DNA of 64,000 nt from Acheta domesticus (Eukaryota; Arthropoda; Insecta; Orthoptera; Gryllidae): positions 160,184,921 through 160,248,920 of the forward strand of contig JAHLJT010000631.1 of the NCBI GenBank assembly GCA_031308135.1. The letters run 5' to 3'. How positions within the stretch are numbered: the first letter of the stretch is position 1; each line of letters opens with the position of its first letter. Positions 1 to 10,670 of the stretch are shown here, piece after piece. The translations under genes and the position numbers were made by a program. The notes under the pieces were generated by a model. That model ran no database searches and was not told where the DNA came from. It was given only the letters and a program-made list of their open reading frames with translations.

Positions 1-381
1 AGTTGTCCTCTCAGGCGCTTCTGGATTGCTCCTTTTGGATTGCGGTTACATCCTTGCGTGGAGAAACCGGATTACTGCTCGAACCTCGCACTTGGCGGGA
101 GCGGCGATCAACACTTCCATCTTTGACGGCTGCCAAGCGAACACTGAGCAACGTAGCGAATCGCGGATGAGCGAGCTCGAGAGTGGGGGAAACCACTGTG
201 CACTATTGTCGGATTTAGTCTAGCACCTTCCCTCGAGGCTGTAGCTCATTGGGAACCTTACTTTGGTACAACCCTTGTATAACACGCACTGCAACCAAAT
301 TAATTGACGCGCCCGGAAACACCAAACACCCCCTCGCAAATACGCGTTGCGATATCTGTGATGGTGAACGCGTGTTCGCAG
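1..381. other. Upstream flank or intron of the TRPA-like gene
   Basis: Mixed-composition sequence with no open frame resembling ankyrin repeats. It ends in an AG at 380-381 that can serve as the splice acceptor for the channel exon, although the pyrimidine tract before it is weak. It is probably intron. The true exon edge could lie somewhat further upstream. Confidence 0.4.
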
Positions 382-1562
382 GTGGACAGCAACGACTACT
401 CCTCGCGCACGGGGTGCTACACGCTCATCTTCAAGTACGGCTTCCTGCAGGCGCCCGAGTTCTCGGCCACGCCCACCACCGAGATGGAGCCGCTGCTGTG
501 CATGACGCAGCCGCACCTGCGGCGCCTGCTGCAGCACCCGGTGCTCTCCAGCTACCTCTACCTCAAGTGGACGCGCGTGCGCATGTTCTTCTACATGAAC
601 ATCATCTTCTACACCGTCTTTCGTCATCGCGCTCACCGCCTTCATCCTCCTGAACGAGGCAACGCCGCCGTGCTCCGACTCCGAGCCGCGGGCGCCGCCC
701 CCTCCGGAGCTGAGTGGAAACGTCACCGTCACCGCCAACGATTCCGATGCCTCTAACGACACTGATAACATCGCCGCCAATGATGTTGGCAATAAGTTAT
801 CCTCGTTCTTCCAGGACGACAGCAAGCATGCCATGAAAGCTTGGCTGCTGGTGGTGATATTTTTCTTCGGTTACATCATCAATGAGATATTTCAGATGTT
901 CATGTTGAGGACTGCAGTATTTTCGGATAACATCCAACTATATGAGTCTTCTAGTCATTACCGTCACAGGTATCGTTATAACTCATCACTGGATTGATGA
1001 TACAGTGTACAAACATCTTTGTGCAATTGCTATTCTTATATCATGGGTGGATCTGGTTCTTATCTCCGGCCGACTGCCTACCTGTTCTATTCATTTAGAG
1101 ATGTTGAAGAAAGTGACTTCCACATTTCTTACCTTCATGACATGGTACTTCCTTCTCATTATCGCCTTTGCTCTGTGCTTCCACACGCTGTTCTTTAAGT
1201 TCAAACTTGACTCGGAGGAGGTGAATTTCTTCCACGACCCGTTCCTCTCCATGGTGAAGACAATCGCCATGTTCGCGGGCGAGCTCAGTATCGCGTCGTT
1301 GCCCTTCAGCGTGGTGCCTGGCACCAGCCACGTGGTGTTCGTGGTGTTCGTTTTCCTCATAGCCATCGTGCTGCTGAACCTGTTGAACGGTTTGGCTGTC
1401 TACGACACTCAGGCCATAAAGGAAAATGCGCGCGTTCTATCGTTGGTGTCACTGGTGCGCCTGGTGGCTTCCATTGAGCGAACGTTGCTTGACCTGCGTT
1501 CGTCTGCTTTGAGTACGAGCACCAGTCTTGTTCGTTTCTTGCCGGATCCAAGGCTTTATCAG
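382..1562 (+). CDS. TRPA-type cation channel (painless-like), S1-S6 exon block, partial, frame broken
   Basis: Encodes the transmembrane part of a TRPA-subfamily, non-selective Ca2+-permeable channel of the plasma membrane, a family used in insects to sense heat, mechanical stimuli and irritants. In order it shows: a pre-S1 block with HPVLSSYLYLKW; S1 (FYMNIIFYTVF then VIALTAFILLNE); an S1-S2 loop rich in N-glycosylation-type NxT/S sites; S2 (AWLLVVIFFFGYIINEIF); S3 (LLVITVTGIVI); S4 region WVDLVLISGRLP; S5 (FLTFMTWYFLLIIAFALC); pore with FAGEL (GE selectivity-filter position); S6 ending NLLNGLAVYDTQAI. The end is a consensus donor, cag|gtaagt, after DPRLYQ, phase 0. The frame changes at about 619-621 (TTT where TT fits) and 934-935 (CC where C fits), so no single frame is open. 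N-terminal ankyrin exons lie off the window. Painless is the best subfamily guess; pyrexia or another TRPA is possible. Confidence 0.85.
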
Positions 1563-2584
1563 GTAAGTTCACATGGGTATAAATTACGAATTTTAGCAAT
1601 TTCTTCTTAGGCAGGAAATACAATTTCTCATTCGACTTTTATGCACCTTTCAGTCAAGTGCTTTTCAGTCTGAATACTACATTAGGTTAGATTTATTATT
1701 GATTCTGCAATTAAATTTGCGATCCTGTTAACTTGGTTTTATAAATGGAAAATACACATATAACTTTCTGCTCAGCGTATCAACCAAGACAGTGAATCAA
1801 ATGAAAAACGTAATTACTTTTATTTGGCAATTTAATAAATACATGATAAATAAGAATGTCTCATTTCTCAACGTGGACTTCATGATGTTCTATGTAAGTA
1901 TTACATTATCTGGAGGAGTCTTTTACAAGGAAATCCTTTTCGCCTGTTGTCAATCATGGCGTGTTTCATCTCTTCGTCAGATCGAATTTTCGGGTGAATA
2001 TGAATTACGACAAGCTCACTTTACGTACCACTGACTTTACGTACGTCGTGTCCAGATAGTTTTCCAAATTCATCTCCTTTTTATCTTAAAGAAGAGTATT
2101 ACTTTTTCCGCGGATTGGTATTAGAAGAGAGAACAGAAGTTAAGATGGTTTTAAACTGTCTATCCACTCGTGGGCAGAAAATTTGCTACAGGTTGAAGCA
2201 CGAATTTTTATAGTGCACTGTAATTGTGGAAATTAATTCATTGCTATTCATGCCTTCACTACTCAAAAGCTCATTACAGTTTTCTAGTCTAATGCGATGA
2301 ATGACAACAAAATAGTGGAGTTTCTAAATAATTTCACGATATGTCGAATATTGTTTAAACCACAAGTATCATTGTGGCAGATCTACAAATATTTACACAA
2401 CGTTTTTAATTTTTATCGCACTTTCAAGATTTTCATTCAATTTACCTTCGTTTGTAAGAGTTTATTTTTACAATAAACAATATTTACTCTAATTTATAAA
2501 ACTTTTGTTTGTGAATATTTCATTTATATTTTAATAACTACATATGCTCATTTTTTCTTCATCATATTAATATCTCACAACTGA

Positions 2585-3270
2585 AAAAAATTGAAAACTT
2601 GCCCTCGGATAAGCCGGTAAAATGTTCCCTAAAACTCAATAACATATTATTAGTTACATTCATATAAAAATATGAATTTTGAAAGGTTTCTTGGCCCCTG
2701 TCTTACCATTTATACTCCCCTAAAGCCAAGATTTTATATTTAATTTCCTTTGCCATATTAAAGCTTTTATATGATTGAAAAAATATGAAAAAATAATTTA
2801 TACGAACATAAAAACATTTTTCCATTTTCTCAGCGCCAAATTTAAAAGCAGAAAAATATTTTTCAAAAAGCATCAAAAACAATGTTTTACTCACTTAGAA
2901 CACTGAAACACGCTTGAAAAAAATTCGAAATTTCCTCTCAAAACAAATTGTTAATTTTTTAAGGTTTCTTTGGACTCTTAGGCCGTACTTAAAAAAATAA
3001 AAATCATTTTTATCATTTTCCCGTCTTTCAATCACCTTGACTTTAAATATACTTTGAAAATGACTGTAACAGTTCTGTACATTGTTTATTATGTATTGTA
3101 GTAGCACCCCTTAATATTTTAACTTTGGAATATAGTTATAAATTGTGTATTTTTAAAGCTTTATAATCATTTGTATAAGTATATCATAAGCTAAGAAAAA
3201 ATGATCGTTTTCGTCTATTAATAAGAAACCATTGACAGCCTGTAAGTGTGCTACTGGTGGGTAGAGAATC
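2585..3270 (+). repeat. Left arm of a long inverted repeat (intron)
   Basis: The reverse complement matches 7070-7645 over most of its length with moderate divergence. Shared landmarks include the stretch around 'ggcgctgagaaaat' and 'gagaggaaattt', a 'gtaacagttctgtaca' stretch, and 'aaagctttataatc'. The arms face each other across about 3.8 kb. They may be the ends of one large foldback-type element or two independent copies of one AT-rich repeat in opposite orientation. No coding potential is visible. Confidence 0.6.
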
Positions 3271-3724
3271 ATGCCCCAGTCTTACATCGAACAGATTTCG
3301 GAAGAAAAAAATAGAAGTTTGCAGAGAGTATTGCATCACATATTATAATCGCGCATAACTCGGAAGCGATGTATCCTAGGCTTTTAAATGAGGTTTGCAT
3401 CTTTTGATTAGAATAGGCAAGGTCTGACAGGTGAGGTGTTATGATCGACGCGTAGGTAACAGGTGGGGAAGTGGCGAAGGACAGTTTGGGTGAAGGTAAA
3501 TGATACATGGGGAACAGTGAGGAAATGAAGGGAGAAGTTGGATCCGGATTTTCTTAGGCATAATTCTACAAAATATGACATTTTTGAACATTTATTTTAC
3601 GATTTTGCCAATTTAGTTCTTTTTAGGTGCCCCCACTCCATAGCATGGGTGGTCAGAAATTAAATCGAAATCAGTGTAAAATTAAATTGATGGAAAAGTA
3701 CGGAAATTATTCTCTGATTTAAAC

Positions 3725-3871
3725 GTAGTGGCAGTTGAAGGTCATTAGCTGGAAAGAGAGGGTGACACTTTCATCCAATCGAAATCTCCAATACCAAAAA
3801 TTTAAGCCGTAACGAAGCTCCCGATTGATATCCCCCTCTCCATCGCGCTCGTGATGTTCAAGTGCCACTAC
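3725..3871. mobile_element. Small MITE-like palindromic repeat, copy A
   Basis: About 147 bp with terminal inverted repeats, TAGTGGCAGTTGAA at the left and its near-complement TTCAAGTGCCACTA at the right. The inner part is itself near-palindromic: 'ccaatcg...ctccaatacc' against 'gaagctcccgattg'. A related copy in the opposite orientation lies at about 34375-34480. It has no coding capacity. Confidence 0.55.
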
Positions 3872-4180
3872 TTTTAAATAGGAGTATATTTTTCATGATA
3901 AAATTAAAGGTACTATTTTATTTTCTGTGCATTTTAATAACAACGCTCAGCAACATTGAGCCTGTAAAGCTGTAACACACAGATCTGGGGATAGGCGTTC
4001 GCAATTAGGTGGTACTGTAAATCAATTTTCGGTTATCAAACAATTATTATTTACAGAGTTCAGAGCTTTTGCCCGTGTCCGGATTGTATGTACTTCTTTA
4101 TACGTATACAAGAATAAATACTTAAGTAAGGTAAAAACAACTTTTTGTCTAGTCTGAACATCTATGATGAGATGATAGAG

Positions 4181-4345
4181 CGCAGTTTTGCGCGGCCGGA
4201 GTCTTGGCTCTACTTGGCTGTCTGGGAGACTCCGCATTCTAGGCATAGGTGCCAATGTATTTGCAGCCTTTCAACAACCTTCCTCCTAGAGGCAGGTTAC
4301 AGGTGCCTGGATGCGGTTTCTTCCCCGACAGCCAAATAGTCAACT
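4181..4345. other. GC-richer unassigned stretch in the intron
   Basis: A block of about 160 bp with clearly higher GC than its AT-rich surroundings. It resembles the sort of sequence found in SINE bodies, but I find no A or B box. It is not recognised. Confidence 0.25.
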
Positions 4346-4436
4346 ACAGACGTGTAAGTTTTTATTTTTTTAACAATGGCCTAGCAATCGAAAAAATCGG
4401 AAAAAATCACATCGACAAGTGTTTTGAGAAGATTTT

Positions 4437-4535
4437 TTACTTTCCCGTATACGTACGTATACACGGAGTGATATACGTAATATATTACTTTCCCGTATAC
4501 GTACGTATACACGGAGTGATATACGTAGTATAGGG
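4437..4535. repeat. 48-bp tandem duplication containing a 16-bp palindrome
   Basis: Two near-identical 48-bp units (anchors at 4441 and 4489), each containing the perfect palindrome GTATACGTACGTATAC. They form the left terminus of the modular repeat, as if the terminal inverted repeat has been duplicated. Confidence 0.7.
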
Positions 4536-4725
4536 AAAGTTATGTAATGCTGCGCGAAAAAATGGCCAATTTTCGGCGGAAAAAAAATTAATTGCCGGGC
4601 CGTGAAAACGAATAAGTGGATAAAACCAGTTGCTAAATTAAGAAAAAAAATCCTCTATCTCGTGGTGTGGTCAAAATCCATGATTTGTTGCTTCTTTATA
4701 CTTAAAAATCGATTGACGGCATTCC

Positions 4726-4768
4726 GTCCGTCTGTCCGTCTGTCCGTCTGTCCGTCTGTCCGTCTGTG
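4726..4768 (+). repeat. (TCCGTCTG)n microsatellite
   Basis: About five tandem copies of an 8-bp unit inside the modular repeat. The relatives at 16730-16760 (minus) and 36330-36400 contain similar but less regular gacaga/gacgg runs. Confidence 0.8.
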
Positions 4769-6089
4769 GTCAACGCTAGCGCCTAAACCGTTCCGTCGAT
4801 TTTCTTCAAAATTGATATTCCCCAGTCGATCTGATTCTAGTCGAAGCTTGGTGATTTTGAAAAAGATTCTTTAAAATTTGAGGGATACTTTATATGAAGC
4901 CCCCCGGGGATTTTCAACATTTTCTCAAAAACGGCTCCAAATTTTTTCTTTAAATTTCTTGTATGAATAGAGGAAAATACACTTTTTAACATGGCATAGG
5001 TCCGATTTTCACGTACAGCTCTGAATTTTTGAAATTGTGAAAGTTTGAATTTTTTTCGGCGTCTTTCTCCAACTACAAAATTGAAGATAGAGATTTTTTC
5101 TTCAAATAAAATTTGTTCTGCATATTGAGTTCTTTAATAAAGGTCATGTAAATGTTTTTCACAATTTTGGTAGTTTTCGTGCAATATTGCGTGCAATATG
5201 TGCAATTTTAAAAAATTACAAAAACAAAATTTTCTCAAAAACGGCTCCAAATTTTTTCTTTAAACTTTTGGTAGGGATAGTGGTAAATGTACTCTATCAA
5301 CGACATAAAAGCCATTTTGGTCTATCGTTTGGTTTTTTTCAAAAATTACAAAAATGTAAATGTTTTTACTTGTCTCTCACGTCGTTAATATTTACATTAT
5401 CGGCTATTTTTTTACATTATTATATTTACGAGTATACATGCTTTAAATAATGTCAAGTAAAGTTTCTCGAAAACACTACCGTTTTCTGTGAAAAGTAGCT
5501 CAAATTTCGGCATTTTCAGAAATGCTCAAACGTCATTTTCTCGTATATGGCTGCAATTTTGTTCTTGAAACTTTTGTAACGGATAGTGCTAATTACGCTC
5601 ATTAGTATAGCGTGAAGTTTATTTTGAGTTTTTTTTTTTGTTTTTTTCAAAAATTATATAAATGTAATTTTGTGAAAGATCTCTCACATCTTTAATATGC
5701 ACATTATCCGCAATTTGTAAAGATGATTATATTTGTGAGTGTAAGTGCTCCAATAACTTCAAATAAAGTATTTTGAAAACTCAAAAATTTTCTGTGAAAA
5801 TGATCTTCAAATTTCGCATTTTTAGTAGTACTAAAAACGCCATTTTCTCTTAAACGGCACATAATTTTTAAAAGAAAATTACCATTTACGGCTAGGTTTT
5901 TGTGTTCTTTAATATTCTAAAATTAATGTTTCTGTTCTACCAATAGGAAACCGAAAAAATTAAGAAAATGACAAAAAAATGTACTTTTGGCGATGATAGA
6001 TGGTAGCTTGCAAGAAAGAGTATGTGGCAATTCCGAATAGCTAGCGAAGACCCAGGAAAATAGAAAACTAATACGGGAAAATCTGTGCC

Positions 6090-6390
6090 ATTCAAATAAG
6101 GTCGTGTTGAATTTTTTGAAAATATGAGTTGTTTTTTCTATAATTTCCTGACAAACGAAAGTCCGCTCGGAATTGACTGCGTTTCGCTTTCGTCGTATTC
6201 TCACAACTAAAATTTTAAAAATACATTTGTTTCTGAATTGCATGTATTTATCAAAACCACATCTTCAAATAAGGTCATGCTTAATTTTTTCAAAATACGA
6301 GTAGCTTTTTCTATAATTTTGTGACAAACATAATAGCCCGCTGTAAATTTACAGCGCTTCGGACAGCTGGGTGCGTCGTAAATTAGAATG
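6090..6390 (+). repeat. Diverged direct duplication, unit about 175 bp
   Basis: The segment starting 'ttcaaataaggtcgtg' at about 6104 recurs as 'ttcaaataaggtcatg' at about 6265. In both it is followed by an A/T-rich part, 'ttttttctataattt', a 'gacaaac' box, a 'gtccgct' or 'gcccgct' box and a 'cgtcgta' box. It lies at the right end of the modular repeat and has no coding capacity. Confidence 0.6.
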
Positions 6391-6834
6391 GGCAATTTTG
6401 TATATTATTTCTTTCTTTCTTCGTTTCTTACATTAGAACTTTTGTTATACACTTACACATTAATATTTTATAAATAGTTTATTTTGAAATATTTGAATTA
6501 AGTAAAAAGAATTAATAGCTCTCAGAATATCGACAATGCAGGGTCTGCAACAATGGAATTCACTTTGCGCTCGCGAATTTCTGTGAATTACGTATCATTG
6601 TTGTTACCTGAAGGAGCTGTATGAAAAGGAGTTAAAATTGTCTAATTTATGTTGATATTTGCATGAAAATATTCAGTTTTCGCACCAAATGCTGTAGCAT
6701 TTGTAGTGAGTAGAGAATTTGTTGCATGGTTTTAAAATACTCTTCTCTAATTATGGCCCTATGGAATGCATTTCTATATGTCCAGGTTATCAGGATTCTT
6801 TTTCCAATTAGGTTTACAAAACGTTTGTATTAAA

Positions 6835-7005
6835 TTTTGTGCAGTTGTAGAATTCACACAGTTCTGACAACACTGCGATGGAAACAGTGAGTTGTAAGCT
6901 AAGATGTTAGTAGCGCACAAAGTGCAATATTTCAGTACTATATAGCCGTTTCCTCTAATACGGGAAAGTAAGTGCTGTTGTAGCTCCACTAGTTTTCTGC
7001 GTGAG
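6835..7005 (+). mobile_element. Modular repeat family, right-end fragment
   Basis: Shares with 28055-28256 the ordered pieces 'cagttctgacaacactgcgatgg', 'aagatgttagtagc', 'gtgcaatatttca' and a terminal 'gtgctgttgtag' plus 'ccactagttttt' block next to 'atacgggaaagt'. It is a right-terminal piece only. Confidence 0.5.
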
Positions 7006-7069
7006 CCGGTGTTCTAAGACTCAGTGAAAACGTTCTTGTAAATCCGGATACTACCTATTCCCCTTCATT

Positions 7070-7645
7070 CCCCACTTATCTTTCACCTGAGCCCGAATTG
7101 GTTTCTCTTAAACTGCCAAAAACTACCATCTTTCCTTAGCGTATGGCACTTTTACAAAGGATTATAAAGCTTTAAAGCCACGATAATTTGTCTCTACATT
7201 CAAAGGTCAAAATATTTCTGAGTACTATAACAATGTATATAAATGTACAATAAACACTAAAATAAATGTACAGAACTGTTGCAGTCATTTGAAAAGTGTA
7301 TTTAAAATCAATATGATTTTAAGAAAGGAAAATGTTAAAACTTGTTTTTATTTTCTTAAGTACATCCACTAGTCAAAAATTCAAACTTTTTTGAGAGGAA
7401 ATTTTGAAATTTCAAGAAACAGCAAAACTTTTTTGTTATTTTTTCAAAAATATATTTACGTTTGAATTTGGCGCTGGGAAAATATCAAAAAAGGTTTTAC
7501 TGATAGTATAAATTATTTTCTTCTTTTTCATATTATCATCATATACAATAGTATTATGTTAACGAAAACAATCAAAATTTAAAAAAAAATGTTTTGTTTT
7601 AGGAAAACATTTTACCAATTTATCCGAAGTTACCTTTTATTTTGT
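7070..7645 (-). repeat. Right arm of a long inverted repeat (intron)
   Basis: Partner of 2585-3270 in reverse orientation, sharing the same ordered landmarks. Similarity fades at the outer side near the 'ttatccga' motif (about 7620) and at the inner side near 7070. Confidence 0.6.
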
Positions 7646-8185
7646 ATTGAGTTTTGCAACATAAAGATTCATTTTTTAGTGAATTCAAGACATTTATTCA
7701 AATGAATATTTGTTCAGTTATTTATTTATTCAATAGGTTTACAATGTATTGGTATACATTTTCCTATAACCATTATACATATTTTATATTTTATTTTGTT
7801 ACATTATTTTTATTAATTTTTTCCACTTTATCTTATTTTTACTATCTCCTATGTTTAAATTTTTGTTTTTCATATTTTTTAATATCCGTGTATTTGTTCA
7901 ATTCAAACAATAATTAACATCTTTTCTAACATTTCTTCTTTATACTATTTGTTCTTTAGTTTCCCTTCGCGGCCATTTAAAAAGAGATGTTATTTCCTTT
8001 CTTTAGAAAGAAATGTGAAACTGGCTACATCACGTTCTCAAAACTTTGCCATTGAATGATTAATAAGCAATACTGGCTCTCATATTTCAAAGTAATTACC
8101 ATTTCTCAGAATTTTAGCTTCAAAAAGGCACCGGTGTATCAAATTGCTCTATTCATTTATTAACAATACTTGTCTCATTTTTCAG

Positions 8186-8516
8186 GAAAATGTGTGCTGT
8201 CATAGAAAACAGATACAAGTTTTCCCTAACGAGCGGGGAAAGATTAAATTCTACATGGACATCGATACACGAACCGCTTCAAAAAGTTTCGCATGAATGA
8301 AACTATAATTAAAAGCGGCCACCAACATTATTACAAAGAGGCGACAACGTTCAGACATCGAGCACATCAAGATGATGTTCGGTCAAGTGAACGAAAAGCT
8401 TGGAACGCTGGGAAGCATTCCACGAAAAAATTATCAACTCGTTAGACTTCGTAAGCAAATCTCTTGCCCAGACTTCCTCTCCACCAGCATCCAAAGCAAA
8501 CGAAAGTAGTTGCTAA
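8186..8516 (+). CDS. TRPA-like channel, C-terminal exon, frame broken
   Basis: Continues the channel of 382-1562 in phase 0. It opens ENVCCHRKQIQVFPNERG, followed by KIKFYMDIDTRTA, a cytosolic C-terminal motif I recognise from painless-like TRPA proteins. After that the family-like reading switches frame three times: near 8282-8293 (into MNETIIK), near 8311-8314 (into AATNIITKRRQRSDIEHIK, a helical, charged, coiled-coil-like segment) and between 8393 and 8422 (into FHEKIINSLDFVSKSLAQ). The final frame ends SKANESSC with TAA at 8514-8516. Each switch sits in or next to an A or T run. In the literal frame a TGA occurs at 8294-8296, which would truncate the tail. The segment is either a pseudogene part or carries assembly indels. 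Confidence 0.75.
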
Positions 8517-9590
8517 AATTTCTCTAACAATATAATGCCAATATATCTGAACTTCACCAGAAATATTCTTCTGTAATTTCGTTACATTTTTCGGAGCCAG
8601 AGAAATAGCCAATTAAAAAGTATATTATTTCTATATAAAATACGATATACTGAAAATAATAATTATTATTGTCTAGATAGATGGTCTGAATAGTATTGAA
8701 ATAATATAAAAATAGTACTCTGATTTTGTCAATAAGAATTTTGATATTTGTCTTCAGTCGGCTAAAAAATTCAAATTTACAGAAGAAAAAGTAAAATACC
8801 GAATGAATTTTTATTGAAGCATGCAAAAAAGTATCTTAATTTCAGAAGTGTAATATCTTTATATATTTTGATTACATTCTTCTTATGAATCTCATTTAAA
8901 AATGCAGGCCTTAAAATGATTCGAAATTCGACCACTGCCAAAACTGTTTGAGAGGAATAGTTTCGCCAAAATACAAAACCCCGCATAGTATTTTTTAATA
9001 TTTTGAGTTTCAATATACAGTTGCATGTCAACTTGCAAAGAGTTTGTAAAAATCAAAACTTCCCTGAGGATGAAACCAAACCTAGTGATGTTTTGTAATA
9101 ACATATACATTGCAAGTATTTCCGGGACATGTTACCTTACTGTATTCGTTACACTGCCCAATGCCTTTTCATATCTACGCTTGTTGATAAGTCGATGTGA
9201 TGTAATTTTATTATATTTAATGCACTTGTGTCAGTGTTTATCTGTGTTTAGAATATGACTGTAATAAGAGGACAATTGTCCATTAGTTGTGATGACATAA
9301 CGAGAAATATAATTCAGGTTGAAATATATTTTTTAGATGTGAATAAACTTTATATGATGTAAATTATGAACAGATAAGCGCCAGAATAAATATGTGTCAG
9401 CCTTAAAAATATTTTCATATCTACCCTTTTTTAAGTACCGCGTTGTTGGGAAAAATAACACGTAAAATACGGCGGCAATGCTGGAAAGAAAATCGCAACG
9501 AGATCGTATTTTCGTAGCGATGGCGAGATAACCATAAGAGAGGTCTCGCATTTTACGGAACAGAGATTTGAAGTAGCGCGCCCCGAACCT
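8517..9590. other. AT-rich intergenic DNA
   Basis: About 1.07 kb downstream of the channel gene with no convincing gene, repeat or RNA. A polyadenylation signal for the channel gene would be expected here, but AT content makes candidate sites meaningless. Confidence 0.5.
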
Positions 9591-9599
9591 CACCGGCGT

Positions 9600-10670
9600 G
9601 CAGCTAACCTTTACGGCGCAAAAAAGCAAATTCTCCTCGCGACATTAGCGGGCCCGGAAAGCAGCGAAAGAACCGGCGGCCCTTCGCCCGTTGATGTTCC
9701 GGCGTTGCCACCATGACCCCCCCCCCGCCTTGCCTTTGCCACCCGTCCCCCCCCCGTCTCCGCCCGCAACTTCGCCATTGCCCCGCCTCGCGCGCGCCCA
9801 CCGCCGCAGCCGACACATCTCTCGGTATCCGCCCTTGCATCTCCGTCGCGGCGGAAAGCAAATAGAGGCGACCGGTCGGCGCCCGCCTCGGCCCGCCGTT
9901 AGTCGCGCGAATGGCCTCGTACCCGGCGGGGAGAGCACTTGCGGCGGCACACGTGAAGACGACTTGGTGGGGGGCATGCAGAGGAGAAGAAGGGAGCGGG
10001 AGAGGGGAAGAGGAAGTGGGGGGAAAGTAGATGGGGAGGTTGTAGAAACTAGATCGATGGTGCGATAGAACAAGCGAGGTCGAAAGAAAATGACGCGTGG
10101 AGATGGTATGGGATCGGTAGAGACACGTAGGTAATGCAGAAGACATGGAATTAGGGATAACTGAGAGCACGTTGGAATAGCGAAAAACAAGATTGAGGCA
10201 AGTGTTTGGCACAATGGGGGGAACGGACGTGGTCCCATGACAGCGGGCCAAGGAGGAGGAGGCGGCGTCGGGGGGGGGGAGAGTGCCCGGGGCGGATGCG
10301 GCGGTGCGAGGACACTGCGACGGCGGAAGGCGGACGCGCGCGCGGGCGCCGTATCTTGATAAGAGCCGTGCACGCCGCGCCGCGCCGCGCCGCGCCGTCC
10401 CTCGCCCCGGAACAGCAGGTAGCTGCCTCGATCTCGCTCATAACGACCCTGTTTCGCCCTCGCCCTCATTAAATTGCAATGGGGCGTAAGTACGGCATAA
10501 ACACCGGCGGCGCCCGCGATTGCAGCGCTGCCAGAAGCGACGCGGGCGGGCGAGCCAGCAGCCCTCGCCCTGACGACCCCGCGACCGACGCCGCCGCCGC
10601 TACCCCTGCCGCTGCTGCTACATTAAGCCGGCGGCAAATATTTGAGGACGACGAGATGGCAGCCAGGTCA
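9600..10670. other. GC/CpG-rich island (about 1.07 kb)
   Basis: A sharp rise in GC and CpG against AT-rich flanks, with C runs (9720-9760), (CGCCG)-type runs at 10370-10395 and GCC-rich stretches at 10580-10620. Long frames are open on both strands only because of composition; none has domain-like content. It may be a promoter or CpG island, a conserved regulatory element or an untranslated exon. Confidence 0.5.

Larger units (their letters stand above)
4437..6095 (+). mobile_element. Unclassified modular repeat family, copy 1 (largest)
   Basis: Starts at TACTTTCCCGTATAC and finishes at about 6065-6095 with ATACGGGAAA, so the ends are inverted (ACTTTCCCGTAT), as in a DNA transposon. Inside are an (TCCGTCTG)n run at 4726-4768 and four modules anchored by 'acggctccaa' or close variants at 4931, 5241, 5547 and 5853, spaced 310, 306 and 306 bp. 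Other copies or fragments lie at 6835-7005, 16270-16940, 24914-25672, 26590-27170, 28055-28256, 35880-36205 and 63300-64000. No transposase is visible; it is probably non-autonomous. Confidence 0.6.
1563..8185 (+). other. Intron of the TRPA-like gene (6.6 kb)
   Basis: Begins GTAAGT right after the S6 exon and ends in a pyrimidine-rich acceptor (tgtctcatttttcag) in front of the C-terminal exon; the phase (0) is the same on both sides. The intron is AT-rich and packed with repeats listed separately: an inverted-repeat pair (2585-3270 and 7070-7645), a small MITE (3725-3871), a modular repeat (4437-6095) and repeat ends near 6835-7005. In 1563-2585, 3271-3724, 3872-4180 and 7646-8185 I see nothing beyond AT-rich DNA. 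Confidence 0.75.

Noticed and set aside
5923..6395. Minus-strand frames of 106 and 62 codons
   Set aside because: They lie wholly within the modular repeat and its duplication; the two frames resemble each other only because the DNA is duplicated.
9604..10469. Frames of 215 and 274 codons in the GC island
   Set aside because: Composition-driven, overlapping on both strands, without motifs or credible start and splice context.
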